Of a stretch of DNA of 48,486 nucleotides, positions 31,988 to 42,213 are shown piece after piece; positions within the stretch are counted from its first letter, which is position 1; each line of letters opens with the position of its first letter. Below the pieces are notes generated by a model. The model searched no databases, had not been told where the DNA came from, and saw only the letters and a list, made by a program, of their open reading frames with translations. The position numbers were made by a program, and so were the translations under genes. The DNA is from CAWKGC01 sp963849005 (GTDB taxonomy: Bacteria > Pseudomonadota > Gammaproteobacteria > Burkholderiales > Usitatibacteraceae): positions 1 to 48,486 of the forward strand of contig CAWKGC010000001.1 of NCBI GenBank assembly GCA_963849005.1. Reading direction: 5' to 3'.

Positions 31988-32541
31988 TCAGTCGAAACAG
32001 TCGGCCTCGGCGAGCGGCGCGCCGGCAGCGTCCTTCGGCTTGACCAGCGGCTGCGCCCGGCGAGCGGCCACGCGATCGCGAGCGCGCGATCGTTCCAGAG
32101 CAGGCTGCGCTCGTGCTCCGGAGCGTAGTAGTCGGTGGTCTTGTAGAGGAACTCCGCGATCGCTCGGACAGCACGAGAAAGCCGTGGGCGAACCCGACCG
32201 GCACCCAGAGCATGCGCTTGTTCTCGGCCGAGAGCGTCACCGCCGACCCATTGGCCGAAGGTGGGCGAGCGAGCGGCGCATGTCCACCGCCACGTCGAAG
32301 ACCTCGCCCGCGACCACGCGCACCAGCTTGCCCTGCGGCTGCGCGATCTGGTAGTGCAGGCCGCGCAGCACGTTCTTCGCGCGATGCGCGAATGGTTGTC
32401 CTGCACGAATTCGGCGTCGATGCCGGTCGCCTCGCGAAACTCGCGCCGGTTGTAGCTCTCGAAGAAGAAGCCGCGCGCGTCGCCGAACACCTTCGGCTCG
32501 AGCAGCAGCACGTCGGGGATCGCGGTGGGGATCGCGCTCAT
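31988..32541 (-). pseudogene. rmlC: dTDP-4-dehydrorhamnose 3,5-epimerase RmlC, frameshifted
   Basis: A cupin epimerase of about 183 residues. From ATG 32541 the first frame shows DVLLLEPKVFGDARGFFFES, YNRREF and EFVQDNHSRIA, then shifts near 32385; later frames give LRGLHYQIAQPQGKLVRVVA with the catalytic His, VGFAHGFLVLSE, and FLYKTTDYYAPEHERSLLWN followed by DRALAIAWPL. It ends at TGA 31988. The rmlA stop lies 3 bases upstream of its start. Three or more single-base shifts with intact motifs. Confidence 0.87.
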
Positions 32542-32544
32542 CGG

Positions 32545-33429
32545 CTAGAACACCCGGTCGCGCAGCACGTCGAGCAGGTACTGGCCGTAGCGCGTTCTTG
32601 CCCATCGGCGCGGCGAGGCGCTCGAGCGCCGCGGCGTCGATGTAGCCCATGCGGTAGGCGATCTCCTCGGGGCAGGCGACCTTCAGTCCCTGGCGGTGCT
32701 CGATGCGTCTCGATGAAGTGCGAGGCCTCCAGCAGCGATCTCGTGCGTGCCGGTGTCCAGCCAGGCCGTGCCGCGGCCCATCACCTCGACCTCGAGCGTC
32801 GCCAGCTCGAGGTAGCGCCGGTTCACGTCGGTGATCTCGAGCTCGCCGCGCGCCGAGGGCTTGAGCGACGCGGCGATGTCGCAGCACCCGGTTGTCGTAG
32901 AAGTAGAGGCCGGTCACGGCGTAGCGCGACTTCGGCGCCGCGGGCTTTTCCTCGATGCTGACGCGCGGCCCGTCGCGTCGAACTCGACCACGCCGTAGCG
33001 CTCCGGGTCGCTGCACCGGATAGGCGAAGACCGTGGCGCCCGCTCTTCTGGCGCGCGGCGCGCTCCAGCTGCGTCGCGAGGTCGTGGCCGTAGAAGATGT
33101 TGTCGCCGAGCACCAGGCAGGACGGCTCGTCGCCGACGAAATCGCGGCCGATGATGAAGGCCTGCGCGAGCCCGTCGGGCTTCGGCTGCACCGCGTAGGA
33201 CAGTGACAGCCCCCACGCGCGCCGTCGCCCAGCAGTCGCTCGAAGCGCGGCGTGTCCTGCGGGCGTGGAGATGACCAGGATGTCGCGGATGCCCGCCAGC
33301 ATCAGCGTGGACAGCGGGTAGTAGACCATCGGCTTGTCGTAGATCGGCAGCAGCTGCTTGGAGACCACCGCGTGACCGGATAGAGCCGCGTGCCGGAGCC
33401 GCCGGCGAGGATGATGCCCTTCGCTTCAT
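32545..33429 (-). pseudogene. rmlA: Glucose-1-phosphate thymidylyltransferase RmlA, frameshifted
   Basis: First enzyme of dTDP-rhamnose synthesis, about 290 residues. The nucleotide-binding start (KGIILAGGSGTRLYP) is split by two extra bases after the ATG at 33429. In order follow KQLLPIYDKPMVYYPLSTLM, AGIRDILVISTP, GLAQAFIIGRDFVGDEPSCL, VLGDNIFYGHDL, ERYGVVEFDATGRA, EEKPAAPKSRYAVTGLYFYD, and the end QYLLDVLRDRVF. Its start overlaps the rmlB stop. At least six frame changes occur, mostly extra G or C in GC runs. Confidence 0.87.
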
Positions 33430-34508
33430 GCTGCGCTCTCTTGCCGCGTAGTTCTTCTCGATCCAGTTGCGGTAGGCGCCGCTCCTCACGTGCGCCACCC
33501 AGTCCGCGTTGTCGAGGTACCAGCGCACGGTCTGCGCGAGCCCGCTGTCGAAGGTCTCCGCGGGCGTCCAGCCGAGCTCGCCGCGGATCTTGCGCGGCGT
33601 CGATCGCGTAGCGGCGGTCGTGGCCCGGGACGGTCCGTCACGAACGTCGATGAGGCCCGCGGTAGCCGCCCGGCGCGCGGGCGCAGCCGCGTCCAGCAGC
33701 GTCGCAGAGCGCGTGCACCACCTCGAGGTTGCGCGCTCGTCGATTGCCGCCGACGTTGTAGGTCTCGCCCGGGCGCCCGTGCTCGAGCACGCGCGCGGAT
33801 CGCCGCGCAGTGGTCGTCCACGTAGAGCCAGTCGCGCACTGCTGGCCGTCGCCGTAGACCGGCAGCGGCTTGCCCTCGAGCGCGTTAAGGATCATCAGCG
33901 GGATGAGCTTCTCCGGGAACTGGTAGGGCCCGTAGTTGTTCGAGCAGTTGGTGGTGAGCACCGGCAGGCCGTAGGTGTGGTGGTAGGCGCGCACCAGGTG
34001 GTCGGACGCCGCCTTGGAGGCCGAGTAGGGCTGTTGGGCGCGTAGGGCGTGTCGTCTCGCTGAAGGCCGGGTCGTCCGGCCCGAGCGAGCCGTAGACCTC
34101 GTCGGTCGAGACGTGCAGGAAGCGGAAGGCCGCCTCGCGCTCGGCGCCGTCGAGCGCGCCCCAGTACGCGCGCGCGGCCTCGAGCAGCGTGAAGGTGCCG
34201 ACCACGTTGGTCTGGATGAATCGCCCGGGCCGTGGATCGAGCGGTCGACGTGGCTCTCGGCGGCGAAGTGCACGATCGCGCGCGGCCGGTGCTCGCGCGA
34301 GCAGGCGCGTCGACCAGCGCGCGGTCGCCGATGTCGCCCTGCACGAAGCGGTGGCGCGGCGTCGCCCGCGAGCGAGCGCGAGGTTCGCGAGGTTGCCCGC
34401 GTAGGTGAGCTTGTCGAGGTTCACGACCGGCTCGCCGCCCGCCGCGAGCCAGTCGAGCACGAAGTTGGAGCCGATGAAGCCGGCGCCGCCGGTGACGAGG
34501 ATCGTCAT
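33426..34508 (-). pseudogene. rmlB: dTDP-glucose 4,6-dehydratase RmlB, frameshifted
   Basis: An SDR-family dehydratase, second step of the rhamnose pathway. From ATG 34508: MTILVTGGAGFIGSNFVLDW (Rossmann GGAGFIGS), LDKLTYAGNLANLA, and in other frames MHFAAESHVDRSIHGP, FLHVSTDEVYGSLG, PYSASKAASDHLVRAYHHTY (catalytic Y-x3-K), TNCSNNYGPYQFPEKLIPLM, and the C-terminus GWTPAETFDSGLA-like, ending VRWYLDNADWVAHVRSGAYR. The length of about 355 residues is normal. Several single-base shifts. It follows the WaaE-like gene with an ATGA overlap. Confidence 0.88.
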
Positions 34509-35277
34509 TTTCCGGCCTTCTGCCCAGCTCGATCAGCTTGAGGTACTTGTGGAAGGTGTTGCTGCAGCCGATCGCGACGTGGGCGAAACCCGGGCCGCCG
34601 TCGAGGAAACCCAGGCGCAGGAAGTAGAACTTGAGGAAGCGCACCAGCGGGTCACGAACAGCCGCGGCATAGCCCGCGCGCACGCCCTGCCGGTAGAGCG
34701 CCTCGGCGTGCAGCGAGGTGTAGCGGTTCTGCTTGGCGAGGTAGGTGGCCACGTCCTCGGCCGAATCGTGCAGCAGGTCGCCCTCGAGGCGCCCGACTTC
34801 GGCGGTGGTGAGCACGGCCTCGTGCACGTCGTCGTTGGACCAGCTCGGCGTGCGCCCGGTGGAAGAGGCGCAGCGACCAGTCCGGGTAGCCCTCGCCGTG
34901 CGCGAGCCAGCGGCCGAGGAAGCGGTTGCGGCGCGCCATGCGGAACGCCTTGTAGCGGGCGCGGCGAGCGCCGCGCGCGAGGCTCGCGGCGAGCGCGGGC
35001 GTGACGCGCTCGTCGGCGTCCAGGCAGAGCACCCAGTCGTTGCGCGCGGCCGACACCGCGAACTGCTTCTGCCGGCCGAAACCCAGCCATTCCTTGCGCG
35101 ATCACGCGCGCGCCGTGGCGCTCGGCGAGCGCCACGGTGCCGTCGCGGCTGCCGGAGTCGACCACCAGCACCTCGTCGGCGAAAGCGACGCTCGCGAGCA
35201 GGGCCCCGAGTCTGCGCCGCGGCGTCGAGCGCGATCACGGCGACGGAGAGCGGGAGCTTCGGCGGGGCGGATGCCAC
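34505..35277 (-). pseudogene. WaaE/KdtX-like family 2 glycosyltransferase, frameshifted
   Basis: A GT-A fold glycosyltransferase of about 255 residues, resembling the LPS-core beta-1,4-glucosyltransferase WaaE. The GTG start at 35277 gives LPLSVAVIALDAA, then in other frames DEVLVVDSGSRDGTVALAER, VLCLDADERVTPALAASLAR (DxD metal site), RMARRNRFLGRWLAHGEGYP, VHEAVLTTAEVGRLEGDLLH, HDSAEDVATYLAKQNRYTSL, and LGFLDGGPGFAHVAIG. It ends by overlap with the rmlB start. At least four shifts. It is first in the rml operon and divergent from waaC, which fits LPS core assembly. Confidence 0.82.
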
Positions 35278-35373
35278 GGCGGATGCAGGCCCGAAAGTGC
35301 GGCGAAGGCGGCCATTTTACCTTGTCGCCGGCCCGCCTTCGACCCGGCGCCGGGCGGCGATTTAGAATGCGCC

Positions 35374-36360
35374 ATGCCCGCGCCGCGCGTCCTGTTCGTG
35401 AAGCTCTCCTCGCTGGGCGACGTGATCCACCATCTGCCCGCGGTGACGGACCTCGCGCGCGCACGCCCGGGAGTCGCGATCGACTGGGCGGTCGAGGAGG
35501 CCTTCGCGCCGCTCGTCGCGCATGCATCCCGCGGTCGACGCGCGTGATTCCCGTGAGCCTGCGCCGCCTGCGCGCGAACCTGCTCTCGCCCCGGCGCTGG
35601 GGCGCGCTCGCCGGCTGCGCGCGCGCGCCTCGCGCGGCAAGCCGATACGACTGGATCGTCGACACCCAGGGGCTGCTCAAGAGCGTCGCCGTGGCGCCGG
35701 CTCGCGCGCGCGGCCGGCTGTTCGGCTACGACCGCGCGAGCATCCGCGAGAGCGCCGCCGCGCGCTTCTACGACCAGGACTTCGCGTTCGCGCGCGACCT
35801 GCCACGCCGTCGAGCGCAACCGGCGTCTCGTCGGCGCCGTGTTCGGCTATCGGCCCGGCGGGCGGTCCGGACTACGGCCTCGCGCGCGCCCGACAGCCGC
35901 CCGCCTGGTGCGCGCCGGCGCCGGTTACGTCGTGCGCTGCACGCCACCAGCCGCGCCGACAAGCGCTGGCCCGACGGCCGCACTGGATCGCGCTCGCCGA
36001 CGGCTCGCCCGCGAGGGCTCGCGATCGTCTTCCCGGCGGGTCGCGCCGCGGAGCGCGCGCAGCCGCGCGCCTCGCCGCTGCCTCGCCCGAGCGCCGTCGC
36101 CGCGCCGCGACATGGGCCTGCCCGAGGCCGCCGCCCTGCTCGCGCGACGCGCAGCGCGGTGGTCGGCGTCGACACCGGGCTCACGCATCTCGCGGTGGCG
36201 CTCGGCCGTCCCACGGTCGGCATCTACGTGGCCACGCAGCCCGGGCTCACCGGGCTGCCCGGCGGCGCGGGATCGCGCCGTGAACCTCGGCGGCCCGGGA
36301 CGCCGCCCGTCCGCGGCCGACGTCGCGCGCGTCCTGCTTGGCCGGATCGCGGCCGCGTGA
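35374..36360 (+). pseudogene. waaC: Lipopolysaccharide heptosyltransferase I (WaaC), frameshifted
   Basis: A GT9 enzyme that adds the first heptose to Kdo2-lipid A, about 320 residues. From ATG 35374: RVLFVKLSSLGDVIHHLPAV followed by DWAVEEAFAPLVA, then with shifts VDRVIPVSLRR, YDWIVDTQGLLKSVAVAPAR, FGYDRASIRESAAARFYDQD, and the C-terminal domain VVGVDTGLTHLAVALGRPTV-like (read across two frames) and GIYVATQPGLTG. It ends GRIAAA with a stop that overlaps the waaA start (TGATG). At least five single-base shifts. Confidence 0.85.
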
Positions 36361-37640
36361 TGTGCGCGCCTCGCTACAGCGCGCTGCTCTGGCTGCCCTG
36401 CCCTTCGTCCTGCGCGCGCCTGGCATGGCGCTGCCGCCGGCAGCCCGGCTATCTCGCCCACCTCGGCGAGCGCTTCGGTGCGCACCGCTGCGCGCCGGCG
36501 CGGCGCCGGTGCATCTGGGTCCATGCCGTGTCCGTGGGCGAGACGCGCGCGGCGGCGCCTCTCGTGGCCGCGCTGCGCGCGACTCACCCGGCGCATCGAT
36601 CCTGCTCACCCACATGACGCCGACCGGCCGCGCGACCGGCCGCGAGATCTTCGGCGACGCGCGTGACGCAAGCCTGGCTGCCCTGGGACTACGGGCTTCG
36701 CGGTGCGCGCGCTTCCTCGCCCGCGCCGCCCGCGCTTCGGCGTCCTGCTGGAAACCGAGATCTGGCCCAACCTGCTCGCCGCGTGCCGGCCCGCGGGCGT
36801 TCCGCGTGTTCCTGGTGAATGCGCGCCTGTCGGAGCGCTCGGCGGCGGCTACGCGCGCGTCGCCGCGCTCGCCCGCGAGGCGCTGCGCGGACCTGGCGGG
36901 CGTGGCCGCGCAGACGCCGGCGGACGCCGCGCGCCTCGAGGCGCTCGGGCGCCCGCGACGTGGCGGTCACGGGCAACATCAAGTTCGACCTCGAGGTCCC
37001 CGGCGACACCGCGGCGCGGCGATCGCGAACTGCGCGCCCTGCTTCGGGCCGGAGCGCCGCGTCTGGGTCGGCGGCAGCACGCGCGAGGGCGAGGAGGAGC
37101 TGCTTGCTCGATGCCATCGCGGCGCGCGCGGCTCCGACGGACATCCTGGTGGTGATCGTGCCGCGCCACCCGCAGCGCTTCGACGAGGTGGCGGCGCTGC
37201 TCGGCATCGCGCGGCGTGCCCGTCGCCGCGCCGCAGCCTCGGCGGGCCCGTCGCCGGCGACGGCGCGCTATCGCTCGGCGACTCGATGGGCGAAATGCTG
37301 GCCTACTACGCGGCCGCCGACGTCGTGCTGGTCGGCGGCAGCCTCCTGCCCTACGGCGGGCAGAACCTGATCGAGGCGTGCGCCGTGGGCCGGCCCGTGC
37401 TCTTCGGGCCGCACACGTTCAATTTCGAGAATGCGGCGGAGGCGGCGCTGGCCGACGGCGCCGGCGCTGCGCGCGCGTGACGCGGCACGAGGCGATGGCG
37501 ATGGCGATGGCCTGCTCGGGCGACCCCGCACGCGCGCGCGGAAGCATGGGCAGGCGGGCTGCGCTTTCCCGCGCAGTCGAACCGCGGCGCGCTCGAGCGC
37601 CTGGCGAACGCCTGGCTCGCGCCGCGCGCGTCGCCGCTAG
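36360..37640 (+). pseudogene. waaA: 3-deoxy-D-manno-octulosonic acid transferase (WaaA/KdtA), frameshifted
   Basis: A membrane-associated GT30 enzyme that adds Kdo to lipid IVA. Pieces in order: YSALLWLALPFVL-like N-terminal helix, QPGYLAHLGERFG, IWVHAVSVGETRAAAPLVAA, LTHMTPTGRATGREIFGDA, LETEIWPNLLAACR, FLVNARLSERSAA, AVTGNIKFDLEVPGD, IVPRHPQRFDEVAALLG, GDSMGEMLAYYAAADVVLVG and GSLLPYGGQNLIEACAVGRP, PVLFGPHTFNFENAAEAA. All conserved glycosyltransferase motifs are there but in changing frames. The 3' end abuts the convergent TolC gene (stop uncertain, about 37640). Confidence 0.85.
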
Positions 37641-38959
37641 CCGCGACCCAGCGCGCGGTTGACCTGCTCCAGATCGGCTTCGGTCGAGCGTGCCGCGTCG
37701 CGGCCTTGAGCCGCAGCGTGTTCATGAGGTAGTCGTAGCGGGCCTGCTGCAGGTCGCGGCGCGTCTGGAAGACCTGCTGCTGGGCGTTGAGCACGTCGAC
37801 GCTGCGTGCGCACGCCCACGTCGCGCCCGAGGATCGTGGAGTCGAGCTGGCTCTGGCGTGGAGGCAAGCGCCTGTTCGAGCGCCTTCACCTGCGCGATGC
37901 CGTTCGTCACGTTGAGGTAGAACTGGCGCACCGACAGGGCCACGGTGCGCTGCGTCGCTCTCGAGGTCCTGCTCGGCCCGGTCGCGGTTGGCGAGCGCCT
38001 CGCGCACGCGCGACTGCGTGCCGCCGCCGGCAAAGAGCGGCACCGACAGCACGCACGCCGACCGTGCCCGTGTTCTGCGCAAGCGTGCCGATGCCCGGCG
38101 TGAGGCTGGGGTTCCTGTTGTAGGAATACTTGCCGTCAGGTCGACCGTCGGGTAGTGGCCGGCCCGGGCGCGCTCGACTTCCTTCTTCGCGATCTCGACG
38201 CCGGCGCGCGAGATGGCGACGGAGAAGCTGGAGTCACTCGGCGACACCCACCCACTCCTCGATGTTGGTGGGCTTGGGTGCGACGAGCGGAAGGGGGTCT
38301 TTCAGCGGCGTAAGCGCATCGGCGGGCTTGCCGACAAGCTGCTGCAGCGCCTGCGCTTCTTCACCTCCAGATCGTTCTTGTCCAGGATTTCCTTCGCCAC
38401 GGCCTGGTCGAAGCGGGCCTGGGCCTCGAGCGTGTCGACGATGGTCGACGTGCCCACCTCGAAGTTGCGCTTGGCCTGCGCGAGTTGCTCGGAGATGCCG
38501 GTTTTCTGCGCCTCCGAGAGCGCGACGTTGTCCTGCGCCAGCAGGACGTCGAAATAGGCCTGCGAGACGCGCAGGATCAGGTCCTGCTTGGCGATGGCGA
38601 AGGTGGCCTCGGTCTGCAGCTGCAGCTGCTCGGCCTGCGAGATGGCGATCCAGTTCTGCCAGCGGAAGAGCGGCTGCGACAGGCTCACCGAGTAGGCCTC
38701 GTTGTTGTAATTGACGTCGTCGAGGTCGTTGCGGCGGTCGAGCCAGTTGCGGAAGGCCGCGGCGGAAGCGGAGATGGAAGGCAGGTAGCCGGCGCGCGCC
38801 TGCGGCATCTTCTCGAGCCCGGCCTGGTACTGGCGCGCGGCGACTGGTAGACCGGGTCGCTCACAGGGCATCGCGGTAGACGCCCAGCAGATCGGCGCCT
38901 TGAGCCGTGAAGGCGAGGCCCGATGCGGCCAGGAGGAGGACAAGGCGTTTGGGATTCAT
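37637..38959 (-). pseudogene. TolC family outer membrane efflux protein, frameshifted
   Basis: An outer-membrane channel of about 440 residues. The ATG at 38959 starts a signal peptide (KRLVLLLAASGLAFTAQGAD). Two structural repeats follow: QARAGYLPSISASAAAFRNW, YSVSLSQPLFRWQNWIAISQ and LILRVSQAYFDVLLAQDNVA in the first; GVEIAKKEVERARAGHYPTV, LSVPLFAGGGTQSRVREALA and VDVLNAQQQVFQTRRDLQQA in the second. Several frame changes. The order pcm-rhodanese-TolC beside waaA is seen in many betaproteobacteria. It could serve the C39 exporter at 3.4 kb or the ABC drug exporter at 40-43 kb, both of which lack their own channel. Confidence 0.87.
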
Positions 38960-39050
38960 CGGTGGGGTCTTTCGGTTCATTGGTTCGATTGGGGTTTGAC
39001 GGCGCGAGCGGACCGGGGCGGATTCCGGCTTCCCGCTGCCTGCGCCCTTT

Positions 39051-39369
39051 TCAGTACACCGCCATGGCCTGGTCCACGGTGCGCGCCCATGCGTCTATCC
39101 CGCCGGTCAGGTTCACCACGTCACCAAATCCGCAATGCTCGAGGTAGGTGGCGGCCCGAGGCTGCGCACTCCATGATGGCAGATCACCACGGTGGCGCGC
39201 TCCGGGTCCAGCTCGCCGAGCCGCGCGGGCAACTGCGAAAGCGGGATCAGCCGCGAACCCTCGATGCGGCACATCGTCGAACTCCCAGGGCTCGCGCACA
39301 TCCAGCAGCGCCACGTTGCCGCGGCTGGCGAGCCAGGACTTGAGCTCCTCTGCGCCCGAGATGTCGCAT
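39051..39369 (-). pseudogene. Rhodanese-like domain protein, frameshifted
   Basis: A single-domain rhodanese of about 105 residues. In assembled frames: ISGAEELKSWLASRGN, VALLDVREPWEFDDV, the active-site loop ATVVICHHGVRSLGAATYLE, in which His occupies the usual Cys position (CHHGVRS with Cys one residue earlier, as in GlpE-like CHHGxRS forms), and DVVNLTGGIDAWARTVDQ. At least three shifts. The start overlaps the pcm stop (TGATG). It is probably cotranscribed with pcm and tolC. The role is unknown. Confidence 0.82.
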
Positions 39370-40029
39370 CAGAATCGAAAGCGCGCCGGCGCCTGCGCAT
39401 TGACCAGGGGCTTCAAGCACGGTCTCGAAGACTTCCGTGCGCGGGACGCCCCACCGGCACCCCTGCGTGGCGACGATCGCCTTCATCACCGGCGAGTCGC
39501 CGACCACCGCGAACAGCCGCCCGCCCGGGTTCAGCCGGTCGAGGAAGGCCTCCGGCAGCACCGGCGTGGAGCCCGTGAGCACGATGACGTCGAAAGCCGC
39601 CTCGGAAAGCGGCGCGCGCGCGCTGTCGCCCTCAGCAGCGTCACATTGGCGACGCCGGCGCCGCGCCAGGTTTGCCGCGGCGCGAAGCGGTGCAGTCCGT
39701 CGTGGATCTCGGCGCTCGTCACCTGCCTTGCGCGCCGCGCGAGCAGTGCGGTGAGATAGCCGGAGCCGGTGCCCACCTCGTAGACCGGTCTCCTCGCGGG
39801 CGCACCGCGAGTTCCTGCAGGATCCGCGCCTCCACCTTGGGCTGCATCATCGACTCGCCGTGGCCGATCGGGATCTCCATGTCGGCAAAGGCGAGGGCCG
39901 CGGTGGGGCGGAGGGCACGAAGAGCTCGCGCTTCACCTCGAAGAGCAGGTCAAGCACCTGCGGGTCGAGCACCTCCCAGGGGCGGATCTGCTGCTCGACC
40001 ATGTTGAAGCGGGCTTGCTCGAAGTTCAT
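39369..40029 (-). pseudogene. pcm: Protein-L-isoaspartate O-methyltransferase Pcm, frameshifted
   Basis: A SAM-dependent repair methyltransferase of about 220 residues. From ATG 40029: MNFEQARFNMVEQQIRPWEV and LFEVKRELFVPSA, then after shifts MEIPIGHGESMMQPKVEARI-type sequence, the SAM motif VGTGSGYLTALLARRARQVT, FDVIVLTGSTPVLPEAFLDR and NPGGRLFAVVGDSPVMKAIV. The N-terminus is the short betaproteobacterial PCMT form. Four or more frame changes. It overlaps the rhodanese gene by one base. Confidence 0.87.
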
Positions 40030-40105
40030 GGCATCCGGCGCGGGCGGCGCGGGAAAAGGACGAATTGTATCAAAGCGAAACATCGGCTCGCGCCGGGAGG
40101 GCGTC

Positions 40106-41262
40106 TCAGTCGAGCGTCTCGCGGTAGCGCAACAGGGCGATCGCCGCCGACGACCAGGAGGAACAGCCGCGAGCGGCCAGACGTTCGGGGGCGATCTCGG
40201 CCCAGCCGTTGCCCTTCAGCAGGATGCCGCGCACGATGCGCAGGAAATGGGTCAGCGGCAGCACCTCGCCGATGGCCTGCGCCCATCCCGGCATGCCGCG
40301 GAACGGGAACATGAAGCCCGGAAAGCAGCATCGACGGCAGGAAGAAGAAGAACGTCATCTGCATCGCCTGCATCTGGTTGCGGGCGAGCGTGGAGAAGGT
40401 GAAGCCGACGGCGAGGTTGGCGGCGATGAAGAGGACCAGCACCGCCGAAAGCAGCACGAGGCTGCCGACCATCGGCACCTCGAAGAGGAGCTTCGCGGCG
40501 GCCAGGATCACCACCACCTGCACGTAGCCGACCAGGATGTAGGGCACGATCTTGCCCAGCCATCACCTCGAACGGCCGCACCGGCGTGGCGAGCAGGTTC
40601 TCCATGGTGCCGCGCTCGCGCTCGCGGGTCATCGCGAGCGAGGTCATCATGACCATCGTCATGGTGAGCACCACGCCCATGAGGCCCGGGACGATGTTGT
40701 ACTGCGGTGATGCCCTCGGGGTTGTAGCGGCGGTGCACGCGCAGCTCGAACGGCGCGCGGCGCGGCCCTGCAGGCCGGCGAGCGGCGCCGGCGAGGTCGC
40801 GGTCGAAGCGCGCCTGGCGCACGATGCTGCAGCAGCGCCGCAGCGCGTTGCCCGTGGCGGCCGGGTCGGTCGGCGTCGGCCTCGACCAGGATCGCCGGCC
40901 GCTCGCCGCGCTGCAGCGCGCGCGAGAAGTCCTGCGGGAAATGCGAGCACGAACTGCACGTCGCCGCTTGGCGAGCATGCGCTTCCGCCTCGGCCTCGGT
41001 CGCGGGCTGCGCGACGACGCGGAAGTAGCCGCTGTTCTCCAGCGCCGCGCACGAGGGAGCGCGAGAACGGCGCTCTGGTCGGCGCTCGACCACCGCCGTC
41101 GGCAGGCCCTTCGGATCGGTGTTGATGGCGAAGCCGAAGAGCACGAGCTGCATCATCGGCACGCCGACCATCATCGCGAAGGTCAGGCGGTCGCGGCGCA
41201 TCTGCACGAATTCCTTGACGAGCACCGCGATGAAGCGCTGCCAGGAGAAATCGACGGCTCAC
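40106..41262 (-). pseudogene. ABC-2 type transporter permease (YhhJ/YbhR-like), frameshifted
   Basis: An inner-membrane permease of about 380 residues. The GTG start at 41262 overlaps the ATPase stop (GTGA). The first helix region reads VKEFVQMRRDRLTFAMMVGV, then PMMQLVLFGFAINTDPKGLP, the hallmark start of the YhhJ/YbhR family. A periplasmic domain follows (shifted frames), then LTMTMVMMTSLAMTRERERG, TMENLLATPVRPFEVM, ILVGYVQVVVILAAAKLLFE, LARNQMQAMQMTFFFFLPSM, FPFRGMPGWAQAIGEVLPLT and HFLRIVRGILLKG. It ends LLRYRETLD at 40106. Only one permease is present, unlike the YbhS/YbhR pair of E. coli. Confidence 0.84.
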
Positions 41263-42213
41263 GCCGCCGCCCGGGAGTCGGCCGCTGGTCGGCGCCGTTG
41301 CCATCAGGTGGATGAAGACGTCCTCGAGGCCGGGTCGACGGCGCGCTGGACTGCGAGCCCGGCGCGCGCTCGCATCCGCGGCGCATGGCTGGCCGAGCGC
41401 GCCGGCGTCGGGGCCGCTGACGTGCAGGGCGGTGCCGAACGGCACCACCATGTCGACGCCGGGCAGGCGCGCGCAGCTCGCGCGCCAGCGCGAGCGAGGC
41501 CCGGGCCCTCGACGGCCCAGGTGGAGAGCCCGGCCTCGCGCACCACCTGCGCCGCGGTGCCGTGGGCGAGCAGCTTGCCGTAGGCGATGTAGGCGAGCGC
41601 GTGGCAGCGCTCGGCCTCGTCCATGTAGTGGGTGGTGACGAGCACCGTCATCCCCTCGGCGGCCAGGTCGTGGATGCTCGTCCCAGAATTCGCGCCGCGC
41701 GCTGGGATCGACGCCGGCGGTGGGCTCGTCCAGCAGCAGGAGCTTGGGCTCGTGCATCAGGCAGGCGGCGAGCGCCAGGCGCTGCTTCCAGCCGCCCGAG
41801 AGCGTGCCGGCGAGCTGCTCTCTTCGCGCGGTGAGGCCGAGGCGCTCGAGTGCCTCGTCCACGCGCTGCGCGCGCGCTCCGCGACGCCGTAGACCCGGGC
41901 GATGAAGTCGAGGTTCTCCGCGATCGAGAGGTCCTCGTAGAGGCTGAAGCGCTGCGTCATGTAGCCGACCTGCCGCTTGATCAGCGCGGACTCGCGGTGA
42001 GGATGTCGAAGCCCAGGCAGGTGCCGCGCCCGCCGTCGGGCGTGAGCAGGCCGCAGAGCATGCGGATGGTGGTGGTCTTGCCGCTGCCGTTGGGGCCGAG
42101 GAATCCGTAGATCTGGCCCGGCGCACCTGCATGGCGAAGTGGTCCACCACGACCTTGCCGCCGAAGCGCTTGGTCAGGCCCTCGACGTCGATGACGAGGC
42201 GCGCGGCGATCAC
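41259..42213 (-). pseudogene. ABC transporter ATP-binding protein (drug export type), frameshifted
   Basis: An ATPase of about 315 residues, of the YbhF/CcmA type but with one nucleotide-binding domain. The GTG start at 42213 overlaps the adaptor stop. Visible pieces: LVIDVEGLTKRFGGKVVVDH, a Walker A broken by a shift, MTQRFSLYEDLSIAENLDFI, GLTARREQLAGTLSGGWKQR, LALAACLMHEPKLLLLDEPT, AGVDPSARREFWD, and TVLVTTHYMDEAERCHALAY. The C-terminus contains VDMVVPFGTALHVSGP and GLEDVFIHLMAT, typical of multidrug exporters. At least six single-base shifts. Confidence 0.86.
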
